Source: Echinicola salinicaeni
Lineage (GTDB): Bacteria > Bacteroidota > Bacteroidia > Cytophagales > Cyclobacteriaceae
Assembly: GCF_014280965.1 (NCBI RefSeq)
Contig: NZ_JACODZ010000002.1
Coordinates: forward strand, 434,001 to 498,000
Direction of reading: 5' to 3'
Length of the DNA: 64,000 nt
Position 1 is the first letter of the stretch. Each line of letters opens with the position of its first letter. The position numbers were made by a program, and so were the translations under genes. The notes below the pieces were generated by a model. It was not told the origin of the DNA, did no database searches, and saw only the letters and a list, made by a program, of their open reading frames with translations. Below are positions 46,939 to 56,100 of the stretch, piece by piece.

Positions 46939-48720
46939 ATGGAATTCACACTTAGTACATACTCACTTACTTTATTGATTTTTTCCGTTTTAACACTGTT
47001 TTTGTCTGTTGTGGTGTTTATTGGACTCAATAAAAATGTAAGATGGTTTGGGGCAATGATGGTTGCTGTGAGTGTTTGGGCGGCATCGGATGGGATTATG
47101 GTAGTAACAAATGATCTCGACCTTATGTTGTATATAGTTAATTTTGAGTATATAGGGATTGCTCTGGTGCCAGTTTTTTGGTTGCTTTTTGTGTTTCGAT
47201 TTGCGGGAAAAGAACAATGGCTAAAGCCTCAAATGGTAGCTGCACAATTCATTTTTCCTTTTTTGACATTGTTTATGGTTTGGACCAATAATTATCATCA
47301 TCTTCATTATCAGTCTGCAGAGATTAAGGAAGTGAATGGCTTATATGGACTGGTAACTTCTAAAGGGCCTTGGTATATAATCCATACTACCTATTTCTAT
47401 TGCTGGATGATTTTTGGATTGTTCCTATTATTGCTTCAATACAAAAGGTCTGAAGGAATTTATCGCAAGCAAACACTGATAATCATTTTGGGCAGCCTAG
47501 TGCCATGGGTTGCGAATATTTTGGTTGTTTTCCAAGTGGGGCCATTTAATGGTTTTGACCCTACACCTTATGGTTTTGTGATTACGAGTTTTATAGTTGT
47601 CTTTGGTTTTTGGGAATTGAGCTTGTTTGATCTAAGGCCAATAGCCCGTAACAAAGTGGTGGATTCTATGAGAGAGGGAATGTTAGTGCTGGATGTAGAG
47701 AATAGAATCGTGGACTTCAATGATCAAATGTTAAGGATCATAGAAAAGGGAAAAGGAGAACTTACGGGAGTAAGTTTTGCTAATCTAGGATTTCAAGATA
47801 AGCGTTGGATGGATCTGTTGGAGCAAGATACTGAACAGGTTGTTTATTTGGATTTTCCGCACCAAGGGGAAAAGCGATATTATGAAATAAATTGTAAAAT
47901 TATCAGCGGGGGCAAAAGAGATTTTCGGGGCAGGTTGTTGATGTTTAGAGATATAACTCAGTTCAGACTTGATCAAAGACGATTAGAGGAACAAGCTAGG
48001 GAGTTGAGTGAGTTGAATATGACAAAGGACAGGTTGCTGTCTATCATTTCCCATGATATGAGAAGCCCACTAAATTCCCTTACTCAGTTTTTGGAGATGA
48101 GTGAATCGGATTTTATTAGTGATGAGGAATTTAAGTCCTTGCTTCCAAGAATTTCAGAGAACCTAAGACAGGTTTCTGGCTTTATGGAAAACTTACTTGT
48201 TTGGGCAAAAAGCCAATTAATGGGAGAGAATATAGAGAAAGAGGTGTTTGATATAGATAAAGAGTTAAGCTCAGTAGTAAATCTGTTTAAGGCTTCTATA
48301 GAAAATAAGGGAATACAAGTTGATCATTTAAGTAAGGGAGAGGCACTGGTGTTTGCTGATCCAAACATGACTCGTCTTGTGCTGAGAAACTTACTAAGCA
48401 ATGCCCTTAAATTTTCTGATAAAGGAGATAAGATCAGTGTCTACCTAGAGTTTGTTGGAAATCAAACAAAAGTTTTAGTGGAAGATACAGGAGTAGGTAT
48501 TCCTGAGAAAAATTTGGATAGGATTTTTTCAGCAGAAGCATTTACTACTTTTGGAACCCAGAAAGAACAAGGTACAGGATTAGGCTTAATGTTGAGCAAG
48601 GATTTTGTGGAAAAAAATGAGGGTGAAATAGGTGTGGAAAGTGAGTTGGGAAAAGGTACAAGATTCTTTTTTACTTTGCCTAGAAAGGAAGAGAAGAGAG
48701 AAAAAGGTCTCCTAAAATAA
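46939..48720 (+). CDS. Membrane sensor histidine kinase (7TM-PAS-HisKA-HATPase)
   Basis: A 593-residue hybrid-free sensor kinase. Seven transmembrane helices fill residues ~8-228 (histidine kinase N-terminal 7TM domain). A PAS-like domain follows (~240-345), then HisKA with His372 in SIISHDMRSPLNSL, and a HATPase_c domain with NLLSNALKFSDKG, DTGVGIPEKN and GTGLGLMLSKDF. All ATP-binding boxes are intact. No response regulator gene is adjacent, so its partner is unknown. Confidence 0.92.
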   Translation: MEFTLSTYSLTLLIFSVLTLFLSVVVFIGLNKNVRWFGAMMVAVSVWAASDGIMVVTNDLDLMLYIVNFEYIGIALVPVFWLLFVFRFAGKEQWLKPQMVAAQFIFPFLTLFMVWTNNYHHLHYQSAEIKEVNGLYGLVTSKGPWYIIHTTYFYCWMIFGLFLLLLQYKRSEGIYRKQTLIIILGSLVPWVANILVVFQVGPFNGFDPTPYGFVITSFIVVFGFWELSLFDLRPIARNKVVDSMREGMLVLDVENRIVDFNDQMLRIIEKGKGELTGVSFANLGFQDKRWMDLLEQDTEQVVYLDFPHQGEKRYYEINCKIISGGKRDFRGRLLMFRDITQFRLDQRRLEEQARELSELNMTKDRLLSIISHDMRSPLNSLTQFLEMSESDFISDEEFKSLLPRISENLRQVSGFMENLLVWAKSQLMGENIEKEVFDIDKELSSVVNLFKASIENKGIQVDHLSKGEALVFADPNMTRLVLRNLLSNALKFSDKGDKISVYLEFVGNQTKVLVEDTGVGIPEKNLDRIFSAEAFTTFGTQKEQGTGLGLMLSKDFVEKNEGEIGVESELGKGTRFFFTLPRKEEKREKGLLK

Positions 48721-48866
48721 GGTTGGAAAATAAAATTAACTGAGAAATCAGAATAAATTAGCTGATGAATTGCAGATATAGGGAGGAAATAGCGGTTTGA
48801 GGGGGTAAATTGCCAAAATGATAAGATTTTAGCCTTTCAATTAAAGGATATTAGAGCAGGTCTTTA

Positions 48867-48874
48867 TATCTTTG
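48867..48874 (+). promoter_or_regulatory. Possible -7 element of the aldolase gene
   Basis: TATCTTTG matches TAnnTTTG and would give a leader of about 65 nt; the -33 region has no clean TTG. Confidence 0.4.
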
Positions 48875-48947
48875 AACTTTAAGACAATTGTCAGATGCTA
48901 ATTAAGCAATTTATCAAAAAGTAATCAAACCATTAAACCATTCAATT

Positions 48948-50009
48948 ATGAAGTTCAAACCAGGGATTAAGTTCGGTGAAGAATTGAAAGATTTGTTGGA
49001 CTATGCCAAGGAGAGCGAATTTGCTTTACCAGCTGTAAATGTGATCAACACCAGTACTGCCAATGCGGTTTTGGAAACAGCTAAGAAGGTTAACTCACCA
49101 GTTATCGTTCAGTTCTCAAACGGTGGAGCACAATTCTTTGCCGGAAAAGGTCTGGCTAATGATAAGCAACAAGCTTCTATCGCAGGTGCTGTTTCAGGTG
49201 CTATGCACGTACATAAAATGGCTGAAGCATACGGAGTACCGGTAATATTACATACTGACCACGCTGCCAAGAAGTTGATCCCATGGGTAGACGGTATGCT
49301 AGCAGCGGGTAAAGAGCACTATGAGGCTTTCAAAAAGCCGTTGTTCAGTTCTCATATGTTAGATCTTTCAGAAGAAAGTATTGAGGAAAATATCGAGACT
49401 TCTGTAAAGTACCTTGCGGAATTCAAGAAATATGAAATGGCTCTTGAAATCGAATTAGGTGTTACAGGTGGTGAGGAAGATGGTGTTGATAACACTGATA
49501 TTGACAGCTCTAAGCTTTATACTCAGCCTGAAGAAGTGGCCTATGCTTACGAAAAACTAAAAGAGCAAAGTGAATTGTTTACTATTGCTGCTGCCTTTGG
49601 TAATGTTCATGGTGTTTACAAGCCAGGTAATGTGAGCTTGCAGCCTAAGATTTTGAAAAACTCTCAGGATTTTATCTGTGAGAAATTCGGATTGAGCGGT
49701 AAGCCAGTAAGCTTCGTGTTCCACGGTGGTTCTGGGTCTTCAGTTGAAGAAATCAGAGAAGCCAATAGCTATGGTTCTATCAAAATGAATATCGATACAG
49801 ATATGCAGTGGGCATTCTGGGAAGGTGTTCTTAATTATTATAAAGATAATGAAGGTTATCTTCAAACCCAGTTAGGTAACCCTGAAGGTGCAGACGTGCC
49901 TAATAAGAAAAAATATGACCCTAGAGTATGGTTGAGAAAAGGTGAAGAGAATTTCGTAAAACGTCTTGAAGTTGCCTTTGACATGCTTAATGCAGTGAAT
50001 AGAAACTAG
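48948..50009 (+). CDS. fbaA: Class II fructose-bisphosphate aldolase
   Basis: A 353-residue zinc-dependent aldolase of glycolysis and gluconeogenesis, cleaving fructose 1,6-bisphosphate to glyceraldehyde 3-phosphate and dihydroxyacetone phosphate. Zinc and active-site motifs are visible: VILHTDHAAKK, EIELGVTGGEEDGVDN, AFGNVHGVYKPGN, FHGGSGSS and KMNIDTDMQWAF. The length fits class IIA enzymes such as E. coli FbaA. It is a single-gene unit. Confidence 0.96.
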   Translation: MKFKPGIKFGEELKDLLDYAKESEFALPAVNVINTSTANAVLETAKKVNSPVIVQFSNGGAQFFAGKGLANDKQQASIAGAVSGAMHVHKMAEAYGVPVILHTDHAAKKLIPWVDGMLAAGKEHYEAFKKPLFSSHMLDLSEESIEENIETSVKYLAEFKKYEMALEIELGVTGGEEDGVDNTDIDSSKLYTQPEEVAYAYEKLKEQSELFTIAAAFGNVHGVYKPGNVSLQPKILKNSQDFICEKFGLSGKPVSFVFHGGSGSSVEEIREANSYGSIKMNIDTDMQWAFWEGVLNYYKDNEGYLQTQLGNPEGADVPNKKKYDPRVWLRKGEENFVKRLEVAFDMLNAVNRN

Positions 50010-50332
50010 TTTTTCTATTGTCCGGAATAGGAGCCGTCTTAGTAGTCTATTATGATCTGGTTAATACTGAAATTTCAATTAGTTGAAGTTTATTTATAGT
50101 AGGTTGACCAACATAGTTATGAGGCTGCTTAGACGGCTTTGTTTTTTTTTGATTTATATGGTTTAATATAGGTAATAGTGTTGATGTCGTTACTTAACGG
50201 TTAGCCAATTTTTTATGCTTGACTTAGCGCTTTGTCTTTTCTTTCCTATAAATTGCTTTTTAGGGTAAAAAACTTAATTTTGTTTACGTGAGTAATATTT
50301 TTACTCATATTCCTTAGCCAGATCTTGATAGC
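50010..50332. other. Intergenic region after fbaA with long-range complementarity and operator-like palindrome
   Basis: 323 bp without a gene. AGCCGTCT (50032-50039) is complementary to AGACGGCT (50131-50138), which runs into a T-rich tract (50140-50150). This could be a structured 3' end or a small RNA of about 115 nt. A separate 7-5-7 inverted repeat lies at 50289-50307. Confidence 0.4.
50289..50307. promoter_or_regulatory. Palindromic operator candidate upstream of the wHTH regulator
   Basis: TGAGTAA (50289-50295), TATTT, TTACTCA (50301-50307): a perfect 7-bp inverted repeat with a 5-bp spacer, centred 35 bp before the regulator's ATG. The spacing suits a winged-helix dimer and suggests autoregulation. 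Confidence 0.5.
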
Positions 50333-50842
50333 ATGTTAGATATATTAATTACTTCTAAAACCAGGGTTAAGCTTTTGATTAAGTTTTTTACTCAGGATTC
50401 CAATAAGGGGTATCTCCGTGGTTTGGCCGAAGAATTCCATGAATCTACCAATTCTGTTAGGGTTGAGTTGAACAGGTTGTCTGATGCAGGTATTCTTGTT
50501 TCGGAAAAGGAAGGTAATACCAAGTCCTATTCAGCTAACAAAAAACACCCACTTTTTAAGGAAATGAAGAATATGGTGGCCAAATATTTGGGCTTTGACC
50601 GTTTGGTGGAGGTTGTTATTCGAAATTTGGGCAATGTTACCAAGGCAGTGGTCGTAGGAGATTATGCACAGGGAATTGATTCAGGCCAAATCGATTTGGT
50701 TTTGGTGGCTAAGGATATTAATCAAGAATATCTAAATTTTTTAATTGAGAAGGCTGAAGAAAAAATCAAAAGAAAAGTGAATGTGCAAGTTTTTGATGAA
50801 GAGCCTGATTTTTTAGAAGGAATGGTGGTCTTCGACCTTTGA
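50333..50842 (+). CDS. Winged-helix regulator fused to degenerate nucleotidyltransferase-like domain
   Basis: A 169-residue protein. Residues ~1-75 form a winged helix-turn-helix (YLRGLAEEFHESTNSVRVEL and ILVSEKEGNTKSYSANKKH). Residues ~85-165 look like a MNT/pol-beta-type nucleotidyltransferase: VVVGDYAQGIDSGQIDLVLV replaces the usual GSxARG...DxD pattern, with Asp for the Ser and only one acidic residue of the pair, so the domain is probably inactive and used for ligand sensing. Its gene sits behind a perfect palindrome and is probably autoregulated. Targets are unknown. Confidence 0.72.
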   Translation: MLDILITSKTRVKLLIKFFTQDSNKGYLRGLAEEFHESTNSVRVELNRLSDAGILVSEKEGNTKSYSANKKHPLFKEMKNMVAKYLGFDRLVEVVIRNLGNVTKAVVVGDYAQGIDSGQIDLVLVAKDINQEYLNFLIEKAEEKIKRKVNVQVFDEEPDFLEGMVVFDL

Positions 50843-51164
50843 AATTACACTTTTTTGCCCCAAGTTTTACCAGAATAATTACATAGTCCTCAAAATTTTA
50901 TTTTTGAATTGATAAATTATTGATTTTTAATTTTAAACCATTTTTTATGTTTAAAATGCAAAAATATTATATAGTAGTTATTTTTTAAACCTATGTAGTT
51001 TAAAAATGTTGAAAAAATATCAAAACAAGTTTTTAATTAAACCTAAAATTTATAATTTGACATAAAGTTGGCTTAATTAGGGTTTATTTTAAACCCTTAT
51101 AGATAATTAATAATATTTTGTTCCAGCTTCTATTCGTTTGTACCGAAAACCGTACCACTAACCC
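50843..51164. other. AT-rich intergenic region before the second ECF sigma gene
   Basis: 322 bp of A/T-rich sequence without a gene. The only structure noted is the 8-3-8 inverted repeat at 51079-51097, listed separately. Confidence 0.6.
51079..51097. promoter_or_regulatory. 8-3-8 inverted repeat upstream of the second ECF sigma gene
   Basis: AGGGTTTA, TTT, TAAACCCT: a perfect 8-bp dyad ending 67 bp before the ATG. It is followed by no T tract, so it is more like a protein site or leader hairpin than a terminator. Confidence 0.4.
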
Positions 51165-51749
51165 ATGAAAGAAATCGAACTAAGATTGCTTAAACAAATC
51201 AGAAAAGGAAATGAATTGGCTTTTGTTGAAGTGTATGATAAATATTGGAAATTACTTTTCAATAGTGGATACAAACGACTTCAAAAAAAAGAAATAGTTG
51301 AAGGATTGGTTCAAGAAGTCTTTGTAGAAATGTGGATGAAGAGAGAGAGCTTGGAAATTCATACCTCTTTCAATTCATATCTTTATACTGCCATGAAGTA
51401 TAAGGTGATCAATCAAATGAAGTCACAGATGGTAAAGGAAAAATATGTGGCATTTGTTAATTCAAGGCGACCTTCTTTTGGAAGTGAAATAGAGGAACAG
51501 CTATTTTATAAGGAACTGGATGAAGCTTACAGAAAGGAGGTTTCTGAACTTCCCGAAAAAGCAAAAACAGTTTACACACTGAAGAACAATGAAGGAAAAA
51601 GCTATGCCGAAATAGCCCGAGAAATGGAGATTTCTATCAGTACAGTAGAAAAACATATGATAAAAGCCCTTAAAATTCTTAGGGCTAATTTAAAGAATTA
51701 CTCATTTTCTGCATTTATCGTAGGGATATTGGGACAATTAAATTTCTAA
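51165..51749 (+). CDS. ECF RNA polymerase sigma factor
   Basis: A 194-residue ECF sigma factor. Region 2 contains LVQEVFVEMWMKRESLEIHT and SFNSYLYTAMKYKVINQM; region 4 contains LPEKAKTVYTLKNNEGKSYA and IAREMEISISTVEKHMIKAL. A short hydrophobic tail (AFIVGILGQLNF) follows. It heads a second FecR-SusC-SusD unit and is a divergent paralogue of the one at 5868. Confidence 0.92.
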   Translation: MKEIELRLLKQIRKGNELAFVEVYDKYWKLLFNSGYKRLQKKEIVEGLVQEVFVEMWMKRESLEIHTSFNSYLYTAMKYKVINQMKSQMVKEKYVAFVNSRRPSFGSEIEEQLFYKELDEAYRKEVSELPEKAKTVYTLKNNEGKSYAEIAREMEISISTVEKHMIKALKILRANLKNYSFSAFIVGILGQLNF

Positions 51750-51908
51750 GTAGTTATATACTTTGCCAACTTAAAGTTTGCTAAATTATTTGAGTACAGT
51801 ACATTTTTTTATTTATTTATAATAGATGCTTAAGTTTTATTGATTTTTTTTGAATAGGAATGGAGGTGGTGGGCTATTAAGTTGACATAAGTATAGAAAG
51901 CAGTTAAA

Positions 51909-52874
51909 ATGAACCTAGAGGAGATTAATAGTTTGTTAGATAAGTTTTTGTCTGGTAATATCAGTAAAGAAGAGAAAGAGGTGCTCGATAGATGGTATCA
52001 AGATTTCGATTCTCGAGATGATGTTACTGATGGGATGAGGCATGAGGAGCAGTTTGAGATGCGCAATAAGATGTTAAAGGCCATAAAAGAGCAAACCTTT
52101 GAAAGTGAGCTTGCTGAAAATGGTTCTCGTAACTCAAAAGGGCAATCATTTATTAAAATCATGGCTTTCGCGGCTTCTTTGGTACTTGTTGTGGTATTTG
52201 CTTATTCAGTGTATTATCCAAGTCAGGAGACTGTGGTATATCAAACTGATCTTGGGGAGGTGTTGATTTTGAAGCTGCCGGATAGTACACAGGTAACTCT
52301 TAATGGAAATTCACAGTTGAGCTATAAGCCAAATTGGTTGGGTAAGTTTGATAGGAAAGTGGATTTAAAAGGTGAGGCCTTTTTTGAAGTGTTTCATACC
52401 GTTGACAACGATAGATTTACTATAAATGAAGATTCGGGTATGGGGATTGAAGTTTATGGAACAGAATTCAATTATAATGTCAGAGAGGGCGTGAATGCTG
52501 TAGCATTGAAATCTGGAAGCGTAAAAGTAATGTTGCCTGAAGATAGTAAGGAGATCAAGAAGGAGCATTTTCTTAAGCCTGGAGAAATGGCAAAGTTTAA
52601 TTCCCAAGCGAGAACTGTGAAAATTGGATCTCCCGGAAATTTGGAGAGTTATTATGCCTGGAAGGATGGAAAACTAATTATGGATTATTCCACTTTGCCA
52701 GAAATCATTGATAGGCTGAAAGGAACTTATGGGATTACAATAAGTTTGGACACTACTAGTTGGAGAGAAAGGAAAGTTTCAGGGACACTACCATTAACTA
52801 GGGATCCTGAGTCTTTGATACAGAATCTGGAGCAGCTGTTTGATGTCGATATTGAAATAACCGAACAGAAATAA
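51909..52874 (+). CDS. FecR family anti-sigma factor (DUF4974 C-terminus)
   Basis: A 321-residue anti-sigma factor: cytoplasmic N-terminus, one transmembrane helix (about 84-102), a FecR domain with LPDSTQVTLNGNSQLSY and EVYGTEFNYNVRE, and a C-terminal DUF4974 (about 245-320). It is 159 bp downstream of the sigma gene and probably sequesters it until the STN domain of the next SusC reports ligand. Confidence 0.92.
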   Translation: MNLEEINSLLDKFLSGNISKEEKEVLDRWYQDFDSRDDVTDGMRHEEQFEMRNKMLKAIKEQTFESELAENGSRNSKGQSFIKIMAFAASLVLVVVFAYSVYYPSQETVVYQTDLGEVLILKLPDSTQVTLNGNSQLSYKPNWLGKFDRKVDLKGEAFFEVFHTVDNDRFTINEDSGMGIEVYGTEFNYNVREGVNAVALKSGSVKVMLPEDSKEIKKEHFLKPGEMAKFNSQARTVKIGSPGNLESYYAWKDGKLIMDYSTLPEIIDRLKGTYGITISLDTTSWRERKVSGTLPLTRDPESLIQNLEQLFDVDIEITEQK

Positions 52875-52910
52875 AATAATTCTTAATCAGGTCAAACGAA
52901 AAGATCTGTA

Positions 52911-52928
52911 GAAGGGAGTTCGCCCTTC
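52911..52928. repeat. Hairpin downstream of fecR
   Basis: GAAGGG (52911-52916) and CCCTTC (52923-52928) form a 6-bp hairpin with a 6-nt loop. The tail ATTCTTAATTATT is only partly T-rich, so it is at best a weak terminator or leader element. Confidence 0.4.
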
Positions 52929-53092
52929 ATTCTTAATTATTAATTCTTACAATCAGTACTGATTTGATATTGGTACTTTCCGGAAAATTGTGTTTTGATT
53001 TTCCCTGGAATGATATTGTCAAAAAAAACTGATAACCATATGAGGGGATAGGAAGGCTTGTTTAGCGCAATGGTCAATTGATACCTAAGCCC

Positions 53093-53110
53093 AAAATACG
53101 AGAGTATTTT
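53093..53110 (+). promoter_or_regulatory. GNRA-loop hairpin in the second susC leader
   Basis: AAAATAC (53093-53099), GAGA loop, GTATTTT (53104-53110): a perfect 7-bp stem capped by a GNRA-type tetraloop with C-G closing pair, 20 nt before the susC ATG. It is placed where it could affect translation start. Confidence 0.45.
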
Positions 53111-53130
53111 AACCACTTAACCAAATACCT

Positions 53131-56100
53131 ATGCTAAACAAATTTACTAAACGCGTGTTAGTGTTATTGGCGGCATTTGTTCTCTCAGAAGAAGCAAAGT
53201 CCCAGCTACTCGCAGAGTTTGCCCAGGTTCCTGATCGATTTACGATCTCCCGGGAACCATCTCTGCCAGATGTTTTTCGCAAGCTTGAGACCATTTATAA
53301 TGTGTCTATTGCTTATCCTTCAGACCTCGCCGATCAAAAATGGTCCAAGGATTTTACCCCGAACCGTAATCTTAGTATTGAGGAAAACTTGAATAATTTG
53401 CTAAAGGATTCCCAGTTGATATATCGTCAGGGAGTGGGCGAATTTTACGTTGTCATGAAAAAAGATGCGGGAGAGACTGTTAAAGAATCACTTTCAGCCA
53501 CCGTTGTTAAGCCAAAGAAAGTGGCTTTTGATGAAATCAAAGGAGTTGTTTTAGATGAGGAAGGAATGCCCATTCCTGGAGCCAGTGTTTTGGTAAAAGG
53601 TACCATGAAGGGGAGTGTGACGGATTTTGATGGGAATTTCACCTTAGATATTGAAGATGGGGCGGAGGAACAATTTTTGGTGGTTTCATTTATTGGTTTC
53701 GAGACCAAAGAAGTACCTGTAGGGTCAAAGTCTGAGTTTACTATAGTACTTACTTCAAGCACGATGGCTTTGAACGAGGTAGTAGTGACTGCTTTTGGTC
53801 TTGAAAGAGATAAGAAGGCACTCGGTTATACTGTGCAAAGTGTCAAAGGCGATGATTTGACAGAGGCCCAAACTCCCAATGTTGTAAACAGTCTTTCAGG
53901 CAGGGTAGCTGGGGTGCAGATCAACGGTAATTCAATGCCCGGAAGTGGAGCACACGTCGTTATTCGTGGTTCTTCCTCAGTAGCAGGTGGTAATCAACCT
54001 CTGGTGGTTGTAGATGGCGTTCCCTTGGAGCAAACATCATCCAGAAGATATGGTAATGGCCTTTCAGAAATTAACCCAGATAATATTAAAGAGATAAATG
54101 TTTTAAAAGGGGCTACAGCAGCTGCTTTATATGGTTCTAGGGCTGCCAATGGTGTTATTATGGTAACTACCAAAGATGGCTCCGGTACAAAAGGAATTGG
54201 TGTTGCCATCAATTCAAATATGACTTTCGATAATCCATTAGTTAAACCAAATTTCCAGAATACTTATGGTGGTGGTGCTGGTTATAGAACATGGTATGTG
54301 GATGGTAGAAATGGCTTTGATGCAGATGGTGTCCGGGGGACAGCGGGTGTGGATGAAAGCTGGGGAGCTCCTATGGATGGTAGAATGGTTCCTCTTTGGT
54401 TTTCAGCTCCAGAAACAGCAGCTTTGACTCCTCAGCCAAATAACTGGGAGGATTTCTGGGAAACCGGTAAAACCTTTAGTAATAATGTTGCTGTATCAGG
54501 AGGAAATGAAAAAGGTAATTTCAGGCTTTCCATTGGCCGACTGGATCAAAAAAGTATCATGTATAACAATGATTACTACAGGAATAATTTTAAGCTAAAT
54601 ACTGGATATAATTTTACTGATAAGCTCAAAGTTACGATCAGTGCCGAGTATGTAAAGTCAGGATCTGATAACAGAAGATATTCTGGTAGTTCGGATTTTA
54701 TTTGGTCACACCGACATACTGATTTTACAAAATTAAAAAACTGGAGAGATTATTATGATATCCAGAAAGAGACCTTCCGAGAGGGAGATGATTATCCCTA
54801 TGCTAACTGGCAGCATGAGTATTTTTCCAACCCTTATTTCCTACAGGAATTCTATACCAATGCCAATACCAAGGATAGATTGTTGGGGAATATAGCTGTC
54901 AACTATGACTTTACTGATGAGTTGAGTTTAATGGTAAGAACAGGAACTGATTTCTGGACAGATACCAGAATTAATGTAACTGGAGTGGAACGAACCAAGA
55001 ACTTTGTAACTACAAAAGGATCTTATGAGGAGACAGTCTTGAGAAGCCAAGAGACCAACAGCGACTTTATCTTTACTTTCGATAAAGATTTTTCAAATAC
55101 TTTCTCCTTAAAGGCCCAGGCCGGAGGAATCAACAGAACCAATTACTACAAAAGAAATAATGTAGATGTTAATGAGTTGACGATTGATGGCCTATATAAT
55201 TTGGGTAACTATGCTAGCCCTGTTACTCCAGAAAGTACTATCAGAAAGCAAGAGGTGAATAGCTTGTTTGCTTCTGCTCAATTTGGGTTGAACAACTACT
55301 TGTTCTTGGATGTGACGGGTCGTAATGATTGGTCCAGTACTTTGCCAATTAAAAACAATTCGTTTTTCTATCCATCATTGGCCTTGAGTGCAGTATTGAC
55401 CGATATGTTCAATTTCCAAAGTAATGTTTTGTCTTTTGCAAAACTTAGGGCGAGTTGGGCGCAAGTAGGTAGTGATGCCAATCCTTATATGCTTAACCAG
55501 GTTTATAATTCTCAAGGACTTTGGGCTGGTACTACACCTACATATGCAGAGTCAGATGAGATTGCTAATATCAATTTAAAGCCTGAGATCACAACAGGTC
55601 AAGAAATAGGTTTGGACTTGAGATTCCTAGAAGGAAGAATTGGTCTGGATTTTACCTATTATGCCCAGTCGACTACTAACCAAATTCTCGCTGTATCCAT
55701 TTCCAGATCTTCAGGTTATGCTAGCCAAATCCTTAATGCCGGTGAAATAACTAACAAAGGAGTAGAATTAATGGTCTATGGTACTCCGATTAAATCCGAC
55801 TTAGGGTTTGTTTGGGATATGTCCTTTAATTTCTCAAGAAACAGAAACCTGGTAGTTGAATTGGCGGAAGGTTTGGAGAACTATACGTTGGCAAGCCAAA
55901 ACAGTTTGACTTCAGAAGCAAGGGTAGGAGAACCATACGGAACCCTATATGGTAGAAGGTACTTACGTTCTCCAGAAGGAGAAATTGTATATAGGGACGG
56001 TTTGCCTCAATTGGAGGAAGGTACCTACGCTTTAGGGAATATCCAGCCCGATTGGATGGGAGGATTCTCCAATAATTTCACCTATAAAAACTGGTCTTTA

